From Nocardioides marinisabuli (GTDB taxonomy: Bacteria; Actinomycetota; Actinomycetes; Propionibacteriales; Nocardioidaceae): a DNA stretch of 64,000 nt. The translations under genes and the position numbers were made by a program. Under the pieces are notes generated by a model, which worked only from the letters and a program-made list of their open reading frames with translations, was not told where the DNA came from and made no database searches. Below, one piece after another: positions 1 to 8,297 of the stretch (within the stretch, counting starts at the first letter, position 1; every line of letters begins with the position of its first letter). The stretch spans positions 3,410,001 to 3,474,000 of the forward strand of contig NZ_CP059163.1 of NCBI RefSeq assembly GCF_013466785.1. The letters are read 5' to 3'.

Positions 1-583
1 CCACGAGCGTGACCACCATGCCGGCGGCGAAGGAGCCGCCCAGGCCCACGCGCACCAGCCCGACGAAGAACAGCAGCGCCAGCGGCGGGTGGCCGGCCGC
101 CTGCGTGGGCCAGTTGTCGGGGTGGCTGTAGGGGATCCGGTCGACGTAGGTGCGCAGCATCTCCGGCACGTCGTCGACCTCGCGGGCGCTGGGCAGGTAC
201 TCCGAGGAGTGGTCGAGCACCCGGGCGACACCCTCGGTGCCGTCGACGAACGCGAGCGAGAGCATCCACGCCAGCGCGACGGCGTACGACGCCACGAGCA
301 GCCGGCCCCACGACGCCGTCGCGGCGAAGCGGGGGAACCAGCCCAGCCCGACGACGGCGACCAGGACGGCCGGGGCGGTGCCGGGGCCGAGCAGCTTGGG
401 GTCCCAGAAGCCGTGCAGCGGCGGTGAGGCCCACGGGTGCGCCGAACGGCTCGCCCGGCTCCAGGTCTCCCAGTCGAGCAGGACCGGCAGCGCGAAGGCC
501 GCCACGACCAGCACCAGCGTCAGCACGAGCCCCGTGGAGGCGGCGCGGGAGCGCTGGGCGGGCTCGGTGGCTCGGGTGGGCAT
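1..583 (-). CDS. GT-C-like integral membrane protein, C-terminus cut by window edge
   Basis: This gene reads off the left edge, so only the first ~194 residues are present. The start is the ATG at 583-581. A TAGGGT hexamer (595-590) ends 6 nt before it, the leaderless arrangement seen throughout the window. The fragment has a hydrophobic segment near residues 12-30, an extracytoplasmic stretch rich in Trp/Pro/His, and further hydrophobic segments near 75-130. A GHPPLALLFF motif resembles the HPPL region of polyprenyl-phosphate-dependent GT-C glycosyltransferases (PMT/ArnT type). It lies divergently from a GT2 gene, which fits envelope glycan assembly. Family is inferred; the catalytic region is not visible. 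Confidence 0.6.
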   Translation of the reverse strand, partial: MPTRATEPAQRSRAASTGLVLTLVLVVAAFALPVLLDWETWSRASRSAHPWASPPLHGFWDPKLLGPGTAPAVLVAVVGLGWFPRFAATASWGRLLVASYAVALAWMLSLAFVDGTEGVARVLDHSSEYLPSAREVDDVPEMLRTYVDRIPYSHPDNWPTQAAGHPPLALLFFVGLVRVGLGGSFAAGMVVTLV

Positions 584-644
584 GCCCAGACCCTAGAGGC
601 GCGGCCACGAGGGGGGTGGGACGCGCCCGTCTAGGCTCCCAGCC

Positions 645-1301
645 ATGCCCCTCGCCGACCTCGTCCTGCCCTGCCGCGACGAGGCGCCCGCCCTCGAGGC
701 GCTGCTGCCCCGCGTGCCGTCCGAGTTCGCGGTCGTCGTCGTCGACAACGGCTCGCGCGACGCGACCGCCGAGGTCGCCGCGCGGCTGGGGGCCACGGTG
801 GTGCACGAGAGTGTGCCGGGCTACGGCGCCGCGGTCCACGCCGGCCTGCTCGCCGCCACCCACGACTACGTCGCGTTCATGGACGGCGACGGCAGCTTCG
901 ACCCCGACGAGCTGCTGGTGCTGCTCGACGACGTGGTCTCCGGTCGGGCCGACGTCGCGGTGGGGCGGCGCCGACCGGTCACCCGGGGGGTGTGGCCCTG
1001 GCACGCGCGGATGGGCAACGCTCTGATCGTCGCCTGGCTGAGACGGAGGATCACGATGGACGCGCACGACATCGCCCCCATGCGGGTCGCCCGCCGGCAG
1101 GCGCTGCTCGACCTCGGCGTCGAGGACCGTCGCTTCGGCTACCCCGTCGAGCTGCTGCAGAAGCTCACGCTGGCCGGCTGGCGCGTCAGCGAGCACGACG
1201 TCGCCTACCACCCCCGCGCCGAGGGCACCCGCTCGAAGGTCTCCGGCTCGGTCAAGGGGACCCTGCGCACCGCCCGCGACTTCTGGCGGGTGCTCTCGTG
1301 A
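645..1301 (+). CDS. Family 2 glycosyltransferase (DPM1-like)
   Basis: A 218-aa GT-A fold glycosyltransferase. The N-terminus has the VVVVDNGSRD nucleotide-sugar loop (residues 31-40) and a DGDGS metal/nucleotide motif at 80-84. A GTRSKVSGS segment near the C-terminus is typical of the polyprenyl-phosphate hexose synthase subgroup. No membrane helices are evident, so it should act at the inner face of the membrane. It begins an apparent operon: its TGA overlaps the GTG of the DUF2064 gene. The start follows TAGGCT (632-637) by 7 nt, so the mRNA is probably leaderless. Donor and acceptor are unknown; a polyprenyl phosphate acceptor is inference. Confidence 0.82.
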   Translation: MPLADLVLPCRDEAPALEALLPRVPSEFAVVVVDNGSRDATAEVAARLGATVVHESVPGYGAAVHAGLLAATHDYVAFMDGDGSFDPDELLVLLDDVVSGRADVAVGRRRPVTRGVWPWHARMGNALIVAWLRRRITMDAHDIAPMRVARRQALLDLGVEDRRFGYPVELLQKLTLAGWRVSEHDVAYHPRAEGTRSKVSGSVKGTLRTARDFWRVLS

Positions 1302-1975
1302 CCGGCGGGGCGCCGCTGCGGGTCCTGGTCGTCGCCAAGGCCCCGGTCGCGGGTCGCGTCAAGACCCGCCTCGGTGCCGACGTGGGCGACGACGTGGCCG
1401 CCGAGGTCGCCGCCGCCTGCCTGCTCGACACCCTCGAGGCGGCCAGCGCCGCCGTCGGCGCCGAGCACTGCCACCTCAGCCTCGCCGGCGACCTAACGGG
1501 GGCCGTGCGCGGCGAGGAGATCCTCGCCGCCACCCGCGGATGGCGCACCACCGCCCAGGTCGGCGACGGCTTCGACGAGCGCCTCGCCCACGCGCACGCC
1601 GCGGTGGCCGCCAGCGGACCCGGCCCGGTGGTCCAGGTGGGCATGGACACCCCCCAGGTCACCGCCGGGCTGCTGCTAGACGCTGCCGCACCGCTCGCCA
1701 CGCACGACGCCGTGCTCGGGCCCGCCGACGACGGCGGCTGGTGGGTGCTCGCCCTGCGCGACCCGGCCGCCGCCAGCGTGCTGGCCGGCGTCGAGATGTC
1801 CACCCCGACGACGTACGACGACACGCGGGCGGCGCTGGAGGGCGCCGGGCTGTCCGTGGGCGGCACCCGGGTGCTGCGCGACGTCGACACGGTCGACGAC
1901 GCCGAGGCCGTGCTGGGCGAGATCGCCCCCGGCAGCCGGTTCGCCGGCGCGTGGCGGGGGCTGGTGGCGCCGTGA
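1298..1975 (+). CDS. DUF2064 / TIGR04282-type nucleotidyl- or glycosyltransferase-like protein
   Basis: A 225-aa protein beginning LVVAKAPVAGRVKTRLG (residues ~8-24), the signature of the DUF2064 family, whose fold resembles CofC/MobA nucleotidyltransferases. A GMDTPQVT motif and a GPADDGGWW motif mark the nucleotide- and metal-binding site. The GTG at 1298 overlaps the TGA of the upstream GT2 gene, and its own TGA overlaps the following methyltransferase start, indicating translational coupling. Some relatives are annotated in arsenosugar biosynthesis, but nothing here shows arsenic chemistry. It probably transfers or activates a sugar together with the neighbouring GT2; function is inferred from context. 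Confidence 0.8.
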   Translation: MTGGAPLRVLVVAKAPVAGRVKTRLGADVGDDVAAEVAAACLLDTLEAASAAVGAEHCHLSLAGDLTGAVRGEEILAATRGWRTTAQVGDGFDERLAHAHAAVAASGPGPVVQVGMDTPQVTAGLLLDAAAPLATHDAVLGPADDGGWWVLALRDPAAASVLAGVEMSTPTTYDDTRAALEGAGLSVGGTRVLRDVDTVDDAEAVLGEIAPGSRFAGAWRGLVAP

Positions 1976-2619
1976 GCGTGCGCGACGAGCCCTTCACCAG
2001 CGTCTTCGCGATGGCGCTGCAGGGCACGCCCTGCCGGGTGGTGGGCCTCGACGGCGGGCCCTCCGACCTGCCGATGGGCGAGTGGACCCGGGAGGCCGAC
2101 GCCGACGACCTGGCCCTCCTCGCCCTGTGCCAGGGCCCCACCCTCGACATCGGCTGCGGGCCCGGTCGGATGGCCGCGGCCCTGGCGCGCCTGGGCCACG
2201 CCGTGCTCGGCATCGACGTGGTGCCCGAGGCCGTCGAGCAGACCAGGCGTCGCGGGGCGCTGGCCATGCTGCGCGACCTCTACGACGACCTCCCCGGCGA
2301 GGGGCGGTGGCACACGGCCCTGCTGGCCGACGGCAACGTCGGCATCGGTGGCGACCCGGTGGCGCTGCTGCGCCGGGCGGGCGCGCTGCTCGGCCCCGGT
2401 GGCCGCGTCGTGGTCGAGGTGGCGGCGCCCGGGGTGGCGCTGAGCACCCGGTGGGTCAGCCTCGAGACCGGCGAGGCGCGCAGCCGACCGTTCCTGTGGT
2501 CGGTGCTCGGCGTCGACGACGTCCACGACGTCGCCGCGCAGGCAGGCCTGCGGGTCGAGTCGTGCCGGTCGGTCGGCAGCGGGCGGCGCTGGGCCGCGGT
2601 GCTGCAGGCCGACCGATGA
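1972..2619 (+). CDS. Class I SAM-dependent methyltransferase
   Basis: A 215-aa Rossmann-fold methyltransferase. Motif I is LDIGCGPGRMAAAL, followed by the acidic GIDVVPEAV (motif II) that binds the ribose of SAM. The start is the GTG at 1972, overlapping the previous stop by four bases. Its own TGA overlaps the ATG of the molybdopterin protein at 2616, so four genes in a row are translationally coupled. The substrate cannot be read from sequence. The neighbours suggest modification of a glycosylated small molecule or lipid intermediate. Confidence 0.82.
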   Translation: MSVRDEPFTSVFAMALQGTPCRVVGLDGGPSDLPMGEWTREADADDLALLALCQGPTLDIGCGPGRMAAALARLGHAVLGIDVVPEAVEQTRRRGALAMLRDLYDDLPGEGRWHTALLADGNVGIGGDPVALLRRAGALLGPGGRVVVEVAAPGVALSTRWVSLETGEARSRPFLWSVLGVDDVHDVAAQAGLRVESCRSVGSGRRWAAVLQADR

Positions 2620-3797
2620 CCCCGCCGCGGCTGCCGAGCCCGGCGGCACTGCCCGACGAGACGTCGTTCTCCTCGCGGCTGCGCAGCGCAGCGGTCTCGG
2701 CGCGGGTGGGCACCGTGCTCGGCGTCTGCTTCGCCGTGGCCTTCCTCACCGGCCTGGTCAGCCACTACGCGCAGAACCCGTCCCAGCCGGTGCCCTTCCC
2801 GACCAGCCCGGCCTGGGGCTACCGCCTCACCCAGGGCCTGCACGTCATCAGCGGCACCGCCGCGGTGCCGCTGCTGCTGGTCAAGCTCTGGACCGTCTAC
2901 CCGCTCCTGCTGGCCCGGCCCTCGCTGCGGCTGCGGCGCCTGGTCGTCGAGCTCGCCGAGCGCCTGTCCATCCTGCTGCTCGTGGGGGCCGCGCTCTTCC
3001 TGCTCGTCACCGGGCTGCAGAACGTCAGCCACTGGTACCCCTGGGCCTTCTCCTTCCGCTCCACCCACTACGCGATGGCCTGGATCGCCATCGGGGCCCT
3101 GGTGCTGCACGTCGCGGTGAAGCTGCCGGTCATCCGGCACGCGCTGGGCCACGACGTCGACGACACCACCCACGACCGCAGCGAGCACGGCGACCACGAG
3201 GGCCGGTTGAGCCGCCGCGGGCTGCTGCGTGCGACCTGGGTGGCCACCGGGGCGGTGGTCCTGGCCACGGCGGGCTCGACCGTGCCGTGGCTGCGCCGGG
3301 TCTCGGTCCTGGCCGTCCGCTCGGGCGAGGGCCCGCAGGGCGTGCCCGTCAACAAGACCGCGGAGGACGCGGGCGTCACCGACCTGGCGCGCGACCCCGG
3401 CTACCGCCTCGAGGTCGTCAACGGCGCGCGCAGCGTGTCGCTGACCCGCGAGGACCTGCTGGCCCTGCCGCAGCGCAGCGAGGAGCTGCCGATCGCGTGC
3501 GTCGAGGGCTGGAGCGCCTCGGGCACCTGGAGCGGGGTGCGCCTGCGCGACCTGCTCGACCTGGTCGAGGCGCCCCCGGGCTCCGAGGTCGTGCTCCGCT
3601 CGCTGCAGGAGTCCGGGCCCTTCCGGGTGACGCTGCTGCCGGCCAACTTCGCCGACGACGACCGCACCCTGGTCGCGCTGGGGCTGGCGGGGGAGGAGCT
3701 CGACATCGACCACGGCTACCCGGCCCGGCTGATCGCCCCCAACCGTCCCGGGGTGCTCCAGACCAAGTGGCTGGGCACGATCGAGGTGCGCACGTGA
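2616..3797 (+). CDS. Membrane-anchored molybdopterin-dependent (sulfite oxidase-like) oxidoreductase
   Basis: A 393-aa two-part protein. Residues ~30-180 hold about four hydrophobic helices with conserved-looking His residues, resembling a cytochrome b561-type anchor. A SRRGLLRAT twin-arginine-like stretch precedes another hydrophobic helix. The C-terminal ~170 residues form an oxidoreductase molybdopterin-binding (SUOX) domain in which IACVEGWS carries the Cys expected to ligate molybdenum. The TANFADDD/YPARLIAP region agrees with this family. The active site should face outside. Physiological substrate is unknown. It is coupled to the methyltransferase by a 4-bp overlap and to the next membrane protein likewise. 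Confidence 0.8.
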   Translation: MTPPRLPSPAALPDETSFSSRLRSAAVSARVGTVLGVCFAVAFLTGLVSHYAQNPSQPVPFPTSPAWGYRLTQGLHVISGTAAVPLLLVKLWTVYPLLLARPSLRLRRLVVELAERLSILLLVGAALFLLVTGLQNVSHWYPWAFSFRSTHYAMAWIAIGALVLHVAVKLPVIRHALGHDVDDTTHDRSEHGDHEGRLSRRGLLRATWVATGAVVLATAGSTVPWLRRVSVLAVRSGEGPQGVPVNKTAEDAGVTDLARDPGYRLEVVNGARSVSLTREDLLALPQRSEELPIACVEGWSASGTWSGVRLRDLLDLVEAPPGSEVVLRSLQESGPFRVTLLPANFADDDRTLVALGLAGEELDIDHGYPARLIAPNRPGVLQTKWLGTIEVRT

Positions 3798-4255
3798 GCG
3801 GGGTGCGCGCGGTGGGCCCGGGGCGCCTGGTGCTCGGTGCCCTCGGTGCTGCCGTGACGGCGTACGGCGCCTGGCTGCTGTGGTCGCGCCGCGAACCGGC
3901 CGACGTGCTCGACGCGGCCGTGTGGGCCGGCGGCGCGGTGCTGGTGCACGACGTGCTGCTGGCGGCGGTGCTCGTGGTGGCAGGCTTCGTGCTGGCCCGC
4001 CTGGTGCCGCGCGTCGCGCGGGGGCCGGTGGCGGCCGGGGGCGTGGTGCTGGGCAGCCTGACGCTGGTGGCGGTGCCGGTGCTGGGCGGGTTCGGGCGGC
4101 GCACCGACCCGACCAACGAGACCCTGCTCGACCGCGACTACGTCGCCGGCTGGCTGGTGCTCGCGGGGCTGGTGGTGCTCGTGGTGCTGCTGGTGGTGGC
4201 GGCCCGCGTGCTGGTGACCCGGCGCACGCGACGCGGCGGCGACACGCCGACCTGA
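3794..4255 (+). CDS. Small integral membrane protein, function unknown
   Basis: A 153-aa protein with about four hydrophobic segments (near residues 8-24, 42-66, 78-98 and 120-145) and a short basic cytoplasmic tail. Its GTG overlaps the stop of the molybdopterin oxidoreductase, so it is the last gene of the coupled series starting at 645. I recognise no domain. A role as a membrane partner or electron-transfer anchor of the upstream enzyme is possible but unsupported by motifs. Confidence 0.6.
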   Translation: MSGVRAVGPGRLVLGALGAAVTAYGAWLLWSRREPADVLDAAVWAGGAVLVHDVLLAAVLVVAGFVLARLVPRVARGPVAAGGVVLGSLTLVAVPVLGGFGRRTDPTNETLLDRDYVAGWLVLAGLVVLVVLLVVAARVLVTRRTRRGGDTPT

Positions 4256-4264
4256 CGTCCCACC

Positions 4265-4288
4265 TCGAACAGGTGTTCGGCATACTGT
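4265..4288 (+). promoter_or_regulatory. LexA (SOS) box and -10 of recA
   Basis: TCGAAC-AGGT-GTTCGG at 4265-4280 matches the actinobacterial LexA operator TCGAAC-N4-GTTCGA at all but the last base. TACTGT at 4283-4288 follows immediately as the -10 element, so the box covers the -35 region. The recA start codon lies ~150 nt downstream. Confidence 0.9.
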
Positions 4289-4437
4289 GGTCGTACAGGT
4301 GGCGTGTGGGACACCGTTCTCCACAGGCCCGGGTCGACAGGTCCGGGCTTGTCGGTGGGCCCCTCTAGCGTCGGCCACGACGACAGACAACTGGAACGAC
4401 CGCGGTGCCGCAGGCGCCGCCCACGGACGGAGACATC

Positions 4438-5487
4438 ATGGCTGGTGCAGACCGCGACAAGGCGCTCGACGCCGCACTGCTCAACATCGAGAAGCAGTTC
4501 GGCAAGGGGTCGGTGATGCGCCTCGGTGACGAGACGCGCGCCCCCCTCGAGGTGATCCCGACGGGCTCGATCGCCCTCGACGTGGCCCTGGGCCTCGGTG
4601 GCCTGCCGCGCGGGCGCGTGGTGGAGATCTACGGCCCGGAGTCCTCGGGCAAGACGACGGTCGCCCTGCACGCGGTGGCCAACGCCCAGCGTGCCGGCGG
4701 CATCGTGGCCTTCATCGACGCCGAGCACGCCCTCGACCCCGAGTACGCCAAGAACCTCGGTGTCGACACCGACGCCCTGCTGGTCTCCCAGCCCGACTCC
4801 GGTGAGCAGGCGCTCGAGATCGCCGACATGCTGATCCGCTCGGGCGCGCTCGACCTGATCGTCATCGACTCGGTCGCGGCGCTGGTGCCCCGCGCCGAGA
4901 TCGAGGGCGAGATGGGCGACAGCCACGTCGGCCTCCAGGCCCGCCTGATGAGCCAGGCGCTGCGCAAGATGACCGGTGCCCTCAACAACTCCGGCACCAC
5001 CGCGATCTTCATCAACCAGCTGCGCGAGAAGATCGGCGTGATGTTCGGCTCGCCCGAGACCACCACCGGTGGTCGCGCGCTGAAGTTCTACTCCTCGGTG
5101 CGCCTCGACGTGCGCCGCATCGAGACGCTCAAGGACGGCCAGGACATGGTCGGCAACCGCACCCGCTGCAAGGTCGTCAAGAACAAGGTCGCGCCGCCCT
5201 TCAAGCAGGCCGAGTTCGACATCATGTACGGCAAGGGCATCAGCCGCGAGGGCGGCCTGATCGACGTCGGCGTCGAGGCGGGCCTCGTGCGCAAGGCCGG
5301 TGCCTGGTACACCTACGACGGCGACCAGCTGGGCCAGGGCAAGGAGAACGCGCGGACCTTCCTGCGCGACAACCCCGACCTGGCCAACGAGCTGGAGAAG
5401 AAGATCCTCGAGAAGCTGGGCGTCGGCCCGCAGGTCGACGCCGAGGCGCCCGCCGAGGCCGACCCGGTGGGCGTCGACGACTTCTGA
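4438..5487 (+). CDS. recA: Recombinase RecA
   Basis: A 349-aa recombinase that forms the nucleoprotein filament for homologous recombination and triggers LexA self-cleavage. GPESSGKT is the Walker A motif (about residues 66-73) and [10 protein letters not shown] the Walker B strand. [10 protein letters not shown] and the variable acidic C-terminus are typical. I chose the ATG at 4438 because GGAGA (4429-4433) sits 4-5 nt upstream; an in-frame ATG at 4405 would add 11 residues absent from the family. A LexA box lies upstream, and recX follows 17 bp downstream. Confidence 0.98.
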   Translation: MAGADRDKALDAALLNIEKQFGKGSVMRLGDETRAPLEVIPTGSIALDVALGLGGLPRGRVVEIYGPESSGKTTVALHAVANAQRAGGIVAFIDAEHALDPEYAKNLGVDTDALLVSQPDSGEQALEIADMLIRSGALDLIVIDSVAALVPRAEIEGEMGDSHVGLQARLMSQALRKMTGALNNSGTTAIFINQLREKIGVMFGSPETTTGGRALKFYSSVRLDVRRIETLKDGQDMVGNRTRCKVVKNKVAPPFKQAEFDIMYGKGISREGGLIDVGVEAGLVRKAGAWYTYDGDQLGQGKENARTFLRDNPDLANELEKKILEKLGVGPQVDAEAPAEADPVGVDDF

Positions 5488-5504
5488 GCCGGAGGCACGA
5501 CGAC

Positions 5505-6164
5505 GTGGGTGACCTGCGCGAGGACCGTCCGCCGCCCGACTGGGCGGGGGACGTGTCCCTCGGCGTGGACGCCTGGACCCAGCGCGAGGAGCCGGCGGGC
5601 CCACCACCGGCGGTGCCGGCCGACCCGGCCGCCGACGGCCCGGAGGCCGACCCCGAGTCGGTCGCGCGCACCATCCTGCTCGACCAGCTGACCGGGCGGG
5701 CGCGCAGCCGCAAGGAGCTGGCCGACAAGCTGGCCGCCAAGCTGGTGCCCGAGGAGATCGCGACCCGGCTGCTCGACCGCTTCGAGGAGGTCGGGCTCGT
5801 CGACGACGAGGCCTTCGCCCGGGCCTGGGTCGCCGCGCGCGGGCCGGGGGAGCACGCGACGGGTCGGCGGCTGGCGCCGCGGGCCCTGGCCCAGGAGCTG
5901 CGCCGCAAGGGTGTCGACGACGCCCTGGTCAAGGAGGTGCTCGAGGACGTCGACCCCGACGACGAGGAGCAGTCGGCGCGGGTCCTGGTGCGCAAGAAGC
6001 TGCGCTCGGTGGCCCGGGTCGACGACACCACCGCGACCCGACGCCTGGTGGGGATGCTGGCCCGCAAGGGCTACGGCTCCTCGCTGGCCTTCTGCGTGGT
6101 GCGCGAGGAGCTCGCCGGGCGCGAGCGCCCCGACGAGCAGCAGCCGGACCAGCCGGAGGAGTGA
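5505..6164 (+). CDS. recX: Regulatory protein RecX
   Basis: A 219-aa modulator of RecA that caps and destabilises RecA filaments. It has the three-helix repeats of the family: ARSRKELADKL with DEAFARAW in the first repeat, then a middle repeat around RRLAPRALAQELRRKGV. A Pro/Ala-rich N-terminal extension of ~50 residues is common in actinobacteria. The GTG start at 5505 is preceded by GGAGG (5491-5495). Its position directly behind recA implies co-transcription under the same LexA box. Confidence 0.93.
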   Translation: MGDLREDRPPPDWAGDVSLGVDAWTQREEPAGPPPAVPADPAADGPEADPESVARTILLDQLTGRARSRKELADKLAAKLVPEEIATRLLDRFEEVGLVDDEAFARAWVAARGPGEHATGRRLAPRALAQELRRKGVDDALVKEVLEDVDPDDEEQSARVLVRKKLRSVARVDDTTATRRLVGMLARKGYGSSLAFCVVREELAGRERPDEQQPDQPEE

Positions 6165-6180
6165 GACGGCAGGTGGCAGG

Positions 6181-7032
6181 ATGCCCCGCGTGATCGCCGA
6201 GCACCTGCGCCTGTCCCCGGGCCCCGTCGACCTGACCGCGCTGCCCACCGACGCCACCCCCGGCTTCGACGGCGGCAAGTCCGAGGGCAAGGAGGCGCTC
6301 GAGGAGCTGGGCTCCGAGCTCAGCGACCTGCAGGAGCGCCTCTACGCCGAGGGCCGCAGCGGCGGCACCCGCAGCGTGCTGCTGGTGCTGCAGGGCATGG
6401 ACACCTCGGGCAAGGGCGGGGTGGTGCGCCACACCGTGGCGCTCGTGGACCCCCAGGGCATCGAGGTCACCGCCTTCGGCCCGCCGACCGAGGAGGAGCT
6501 GGCCCACGACTTCCTGTGGCGGGTGCGACGGGCGCTGCCGGCCCCGGGCCGCATCGGCGTCTTCGACCGCTCCCACTACGAGGACGTGCTGGTGGCCAAG
6601 GTGCGCGGGCTCGTGGAGGCCGACGAGGTCGAGCGGCGCTACGACGCCATCAACGAGCTCGAGGCCGAGCTGCTCGCCCAGGGCACCCCGGTGCTCAAGT
6701 GCTTCCTGCACATCTCGCCCGACGAGCAGCGCGAGCGCCTGCTCAAGCGTCTCGACCGGCCCGACAAGCACTGGAAGTTCGACCCGGTCGACATCGACGA
6801 CCGCCAGCTCTGGCCGCAGTACCGCGCCGCCTACGAGACGGCGCTGGAGCGCACCAACACCGAGGTCGCGCCCTGGTACGTCGTCCCGGCCGACAAGAAG
6901 TGGTACCGCAACCTCGCCGTCGGGCTGCTGCTGCGCGACACGCTGGTGCACCTGGGCCCGACCTGGCCCGACGCCGACGTCGACGTCGAGGCCCAGCGCC
7001 GGCGGCTGCTCGACGAGGAGCCGGTGAGGTGA
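6181..7032 (+). CDS. PPK2-family polyphosphate:nucleotide phosphotransferase
   Basis: A 283-aa cytosolic kinase transferring phosphate between polyphosphate and nucleotides. GMDTSGKGG (residues ~73-81) is the Walker A-like motif, FDRSHYEDVLV carries the catalytic region, and HWKFDPVDI lies in the lid. A single kinase domain of this length fits the short one-domain PPK2 class. I chose ATG at 6181, 16 bp after recX; an upstream in-frame opening lies inside recX. Its stop overlaps the GTG of the HipA-like gene. Whether it acts on NMP or NDP cannot be decided here. Confidence 0.88.
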   Translation: MPRVIAEHLRLSPGPVDLTALPTDATPGFDGGKSEGKEALEELGSELSDLQERLYAEGRSGGTRSVLLVLQGMDTSGKGGVVRHTVALVDPQGIEVTAFGPPTEEELAHDFLWRVRRALPAPGRIGVFDRSHYEDVLVAKVRGLVEADEVERRYDAINELEAELLAQGTPVLKCFLHISPDEQRERLLKRLDRPDKHWKFDPVDIDDRQLWPQYRAAYETALERTNTEVAPWYVVPADKKWYRNLAVGLLLRDTLVHLGPTWPDADVDVEAQRRRLLDEEPVR

Positions 7033-7826
7033 GCGGGCTGTCGCGGGTGGCGGTCTCGCGCTACGTCACGCCCCTGCGGGAGGGCGGCAGCCTGCCGGGC
7101 ATCGTGGAGGCCGAGGACCTGGGCACCTACGTGTGCAAGTTCCGCGGGGCCGGTCAGGGCCTGCGGGTGCTGGTCGCCGAGGTGGTCGTCGCCGAGCTCG
7201 CCCGCCGGGTCGGGCTGCGCACCCCGCGACTCGTGGTGCTCGACCTCGACGAGGAGCTGGCCCGCTACGAGGCCGACGAGGAGGTCCAGGACCTGCTGCG
7301 GGCCAGCGTCGGGGCCAACCTGGGTGTCGACTTCCTGCCCGGCTCGTTCGGCTTCGACGGCACCCTGCCCTCGGGGTCCGGGCCCGACGAGGCCGCCCGC
7401 GTGCTGTGGCTCGACGCCTTCACCGCCAACGTCGACCGGTCCTGGCGCAACCCCAACCTGCTGGTCTGGCACGACGACCTGTGGGTCATCGACCACGGCG
7501 CGTCCCTCTACTTCCACCACGGCTGGCCCGGCGGCAGCCTCGAGCGCGCCGGTGCCGCCGAGCGCTTCGCCCAGCAGCCCTGGAACGTCGACGACCACGT
7601 GCTGCACGAGCACCTCGACCGTCTCGCCGCGGTCGACGAGGCGGTGCGCGCCGAGCTCGGCGCCGACGACCTGCCCGAGGTGCTCGCGCAGGTGCCCGAC
7701 GAGTGGCTCGAGCCGGTGCCGGGCGCGCGGACGCCGGCCGAGGTGCGCGCGGCGTACGTCGAGCTGCTCACCGCCCGGCTCGCGACGCGTGCCTGGCTGC
7801 CGACCGCGGTGGGGGGCGCCCGATGA
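7029..7826 (+). CDS. HipA-like kinase (HipA_2 / PF20613-type)
   Basis: A 265-aa protein resembling a stand-alone HipA-type kinase domain. YVCKFRGAG carries the putative ATP-anchoring Lys. FTANVDRSWRNPNLLVW supplies the catalytic Asp/Asn pair and LWVIDHG the metal-binding Asp. It has no N-terminal HipB-dependent subdomain like classical HipA. The GTG at 7029 overlaps the PPK2 stop, and its TGA overlaps the ATG of the DUF3037 gene, so the two proteins should be made in stoichiometry. Function is unknown; kinase activity is inferred from motifs. Confidence 0.78.
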   Translation: MSGLSRVAVSRYVTPLREGGSLPGIVEAEDLGTYVCKFRGAGQGLRVLVAEVVVAELARRVGLRTPRLVVLDLDEELARYEADEEVQDLLRASVGANLGVDFLPGSFGFDGTLPSGSGPDEAARVLWLDAFTANVDRSWRNPNLLVWHDDLWVIDHGASLYFHHGWPGGSLERAGAAERFAQQPWNVDDHVLHEHLDRLAAVDEAVRAELGADDLPEVLAQVPDEWLEPVPGARTPAEVRAAYVELLTARLATRAWLPTAVGGAR

Positions 7827-8212
7827 GCCCGACCGGCCCCGTCGCCTACCAGTACGTCACGCTGCGCTGCGTGCCGCGCGTGGACCGCGAGGAGTTCCTC
7901 AACGTCGGCGTCGTCGTCTACGCCCAGGCCCACGACTACCTCGACGCGGCCTGGCACGTCGACCGCGAGCGCCTGGCCGCGCTCGACCCCGGTCTCGACC
8001 TCGACCGGGTGTGCGAGGCGCTCGAGACCGTGCGCGGGGTCTGCGCCGGTGACGCCGCGGCGGGCGCGGCGGCCGGCCACCCGCTGAGCCAGCGCTTCGG
8101 GTTCCTCAAGGCGCCCCGCAGCACCGTGCTCCAGCCGGGGCCGGTGCACGGTGGCCTGACCCGCGACCCGGCCCGCCAGCTGGAGCACCTGCTGGAGCGG
8201 CTGGTCCGCTGA
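7823..8212 (+). CDS. DUF3037 family protein
   Basis: A 129-aa protein starting YQYVTLRCVPRVDREEFLNV (about residues 9-28), the signature of DUF3037. It has no signal peptide, membrane helix or catalytic motif that I can identify. It is coupled by a 4-bp overlap to the HipA-like kinase, a pairing that recurs in many bacteria and suggests a regulator, substrate or antitoxin-like partner. That role is inference. A strong hairpin 28 bp downstream ends the unit. Confidence 0.8.
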   Translation: MSPTGPVAYQYVTLRCVPRVDREEFLNVGVVVYAQAHDYLDAAWHVDRERLAALDPGLDLDRVCEALETVRGVCAGDAAAGAAAGHPLSQRFGFLKAPRSTVLQPGPVHGGLTRDPARQLEHLLERLVR

Positions 8213-8240
8213 GCTGCGCCCCGCCGCGAGGCACGGGTCA

Positions 8241-8291
8241 GCGGTGAGCCGGCCACCGTTCGGTCGTCGAGAACGGTTGCCGGCTCACCGC
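8241..8291. terminator. Long bidirectional hairpin between converging genes
   Basis: Arms 8241-8261 and 8271-8291 pair over 21 bp with a single mismatch around a 9-nt loop. It sits between the converging DUF3037 gene and the sulfur operon, with no T-tract, as is usual for high-GC terminators. Confidence 0.8.
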
Positions 8292-8297
8292 CGGCGC

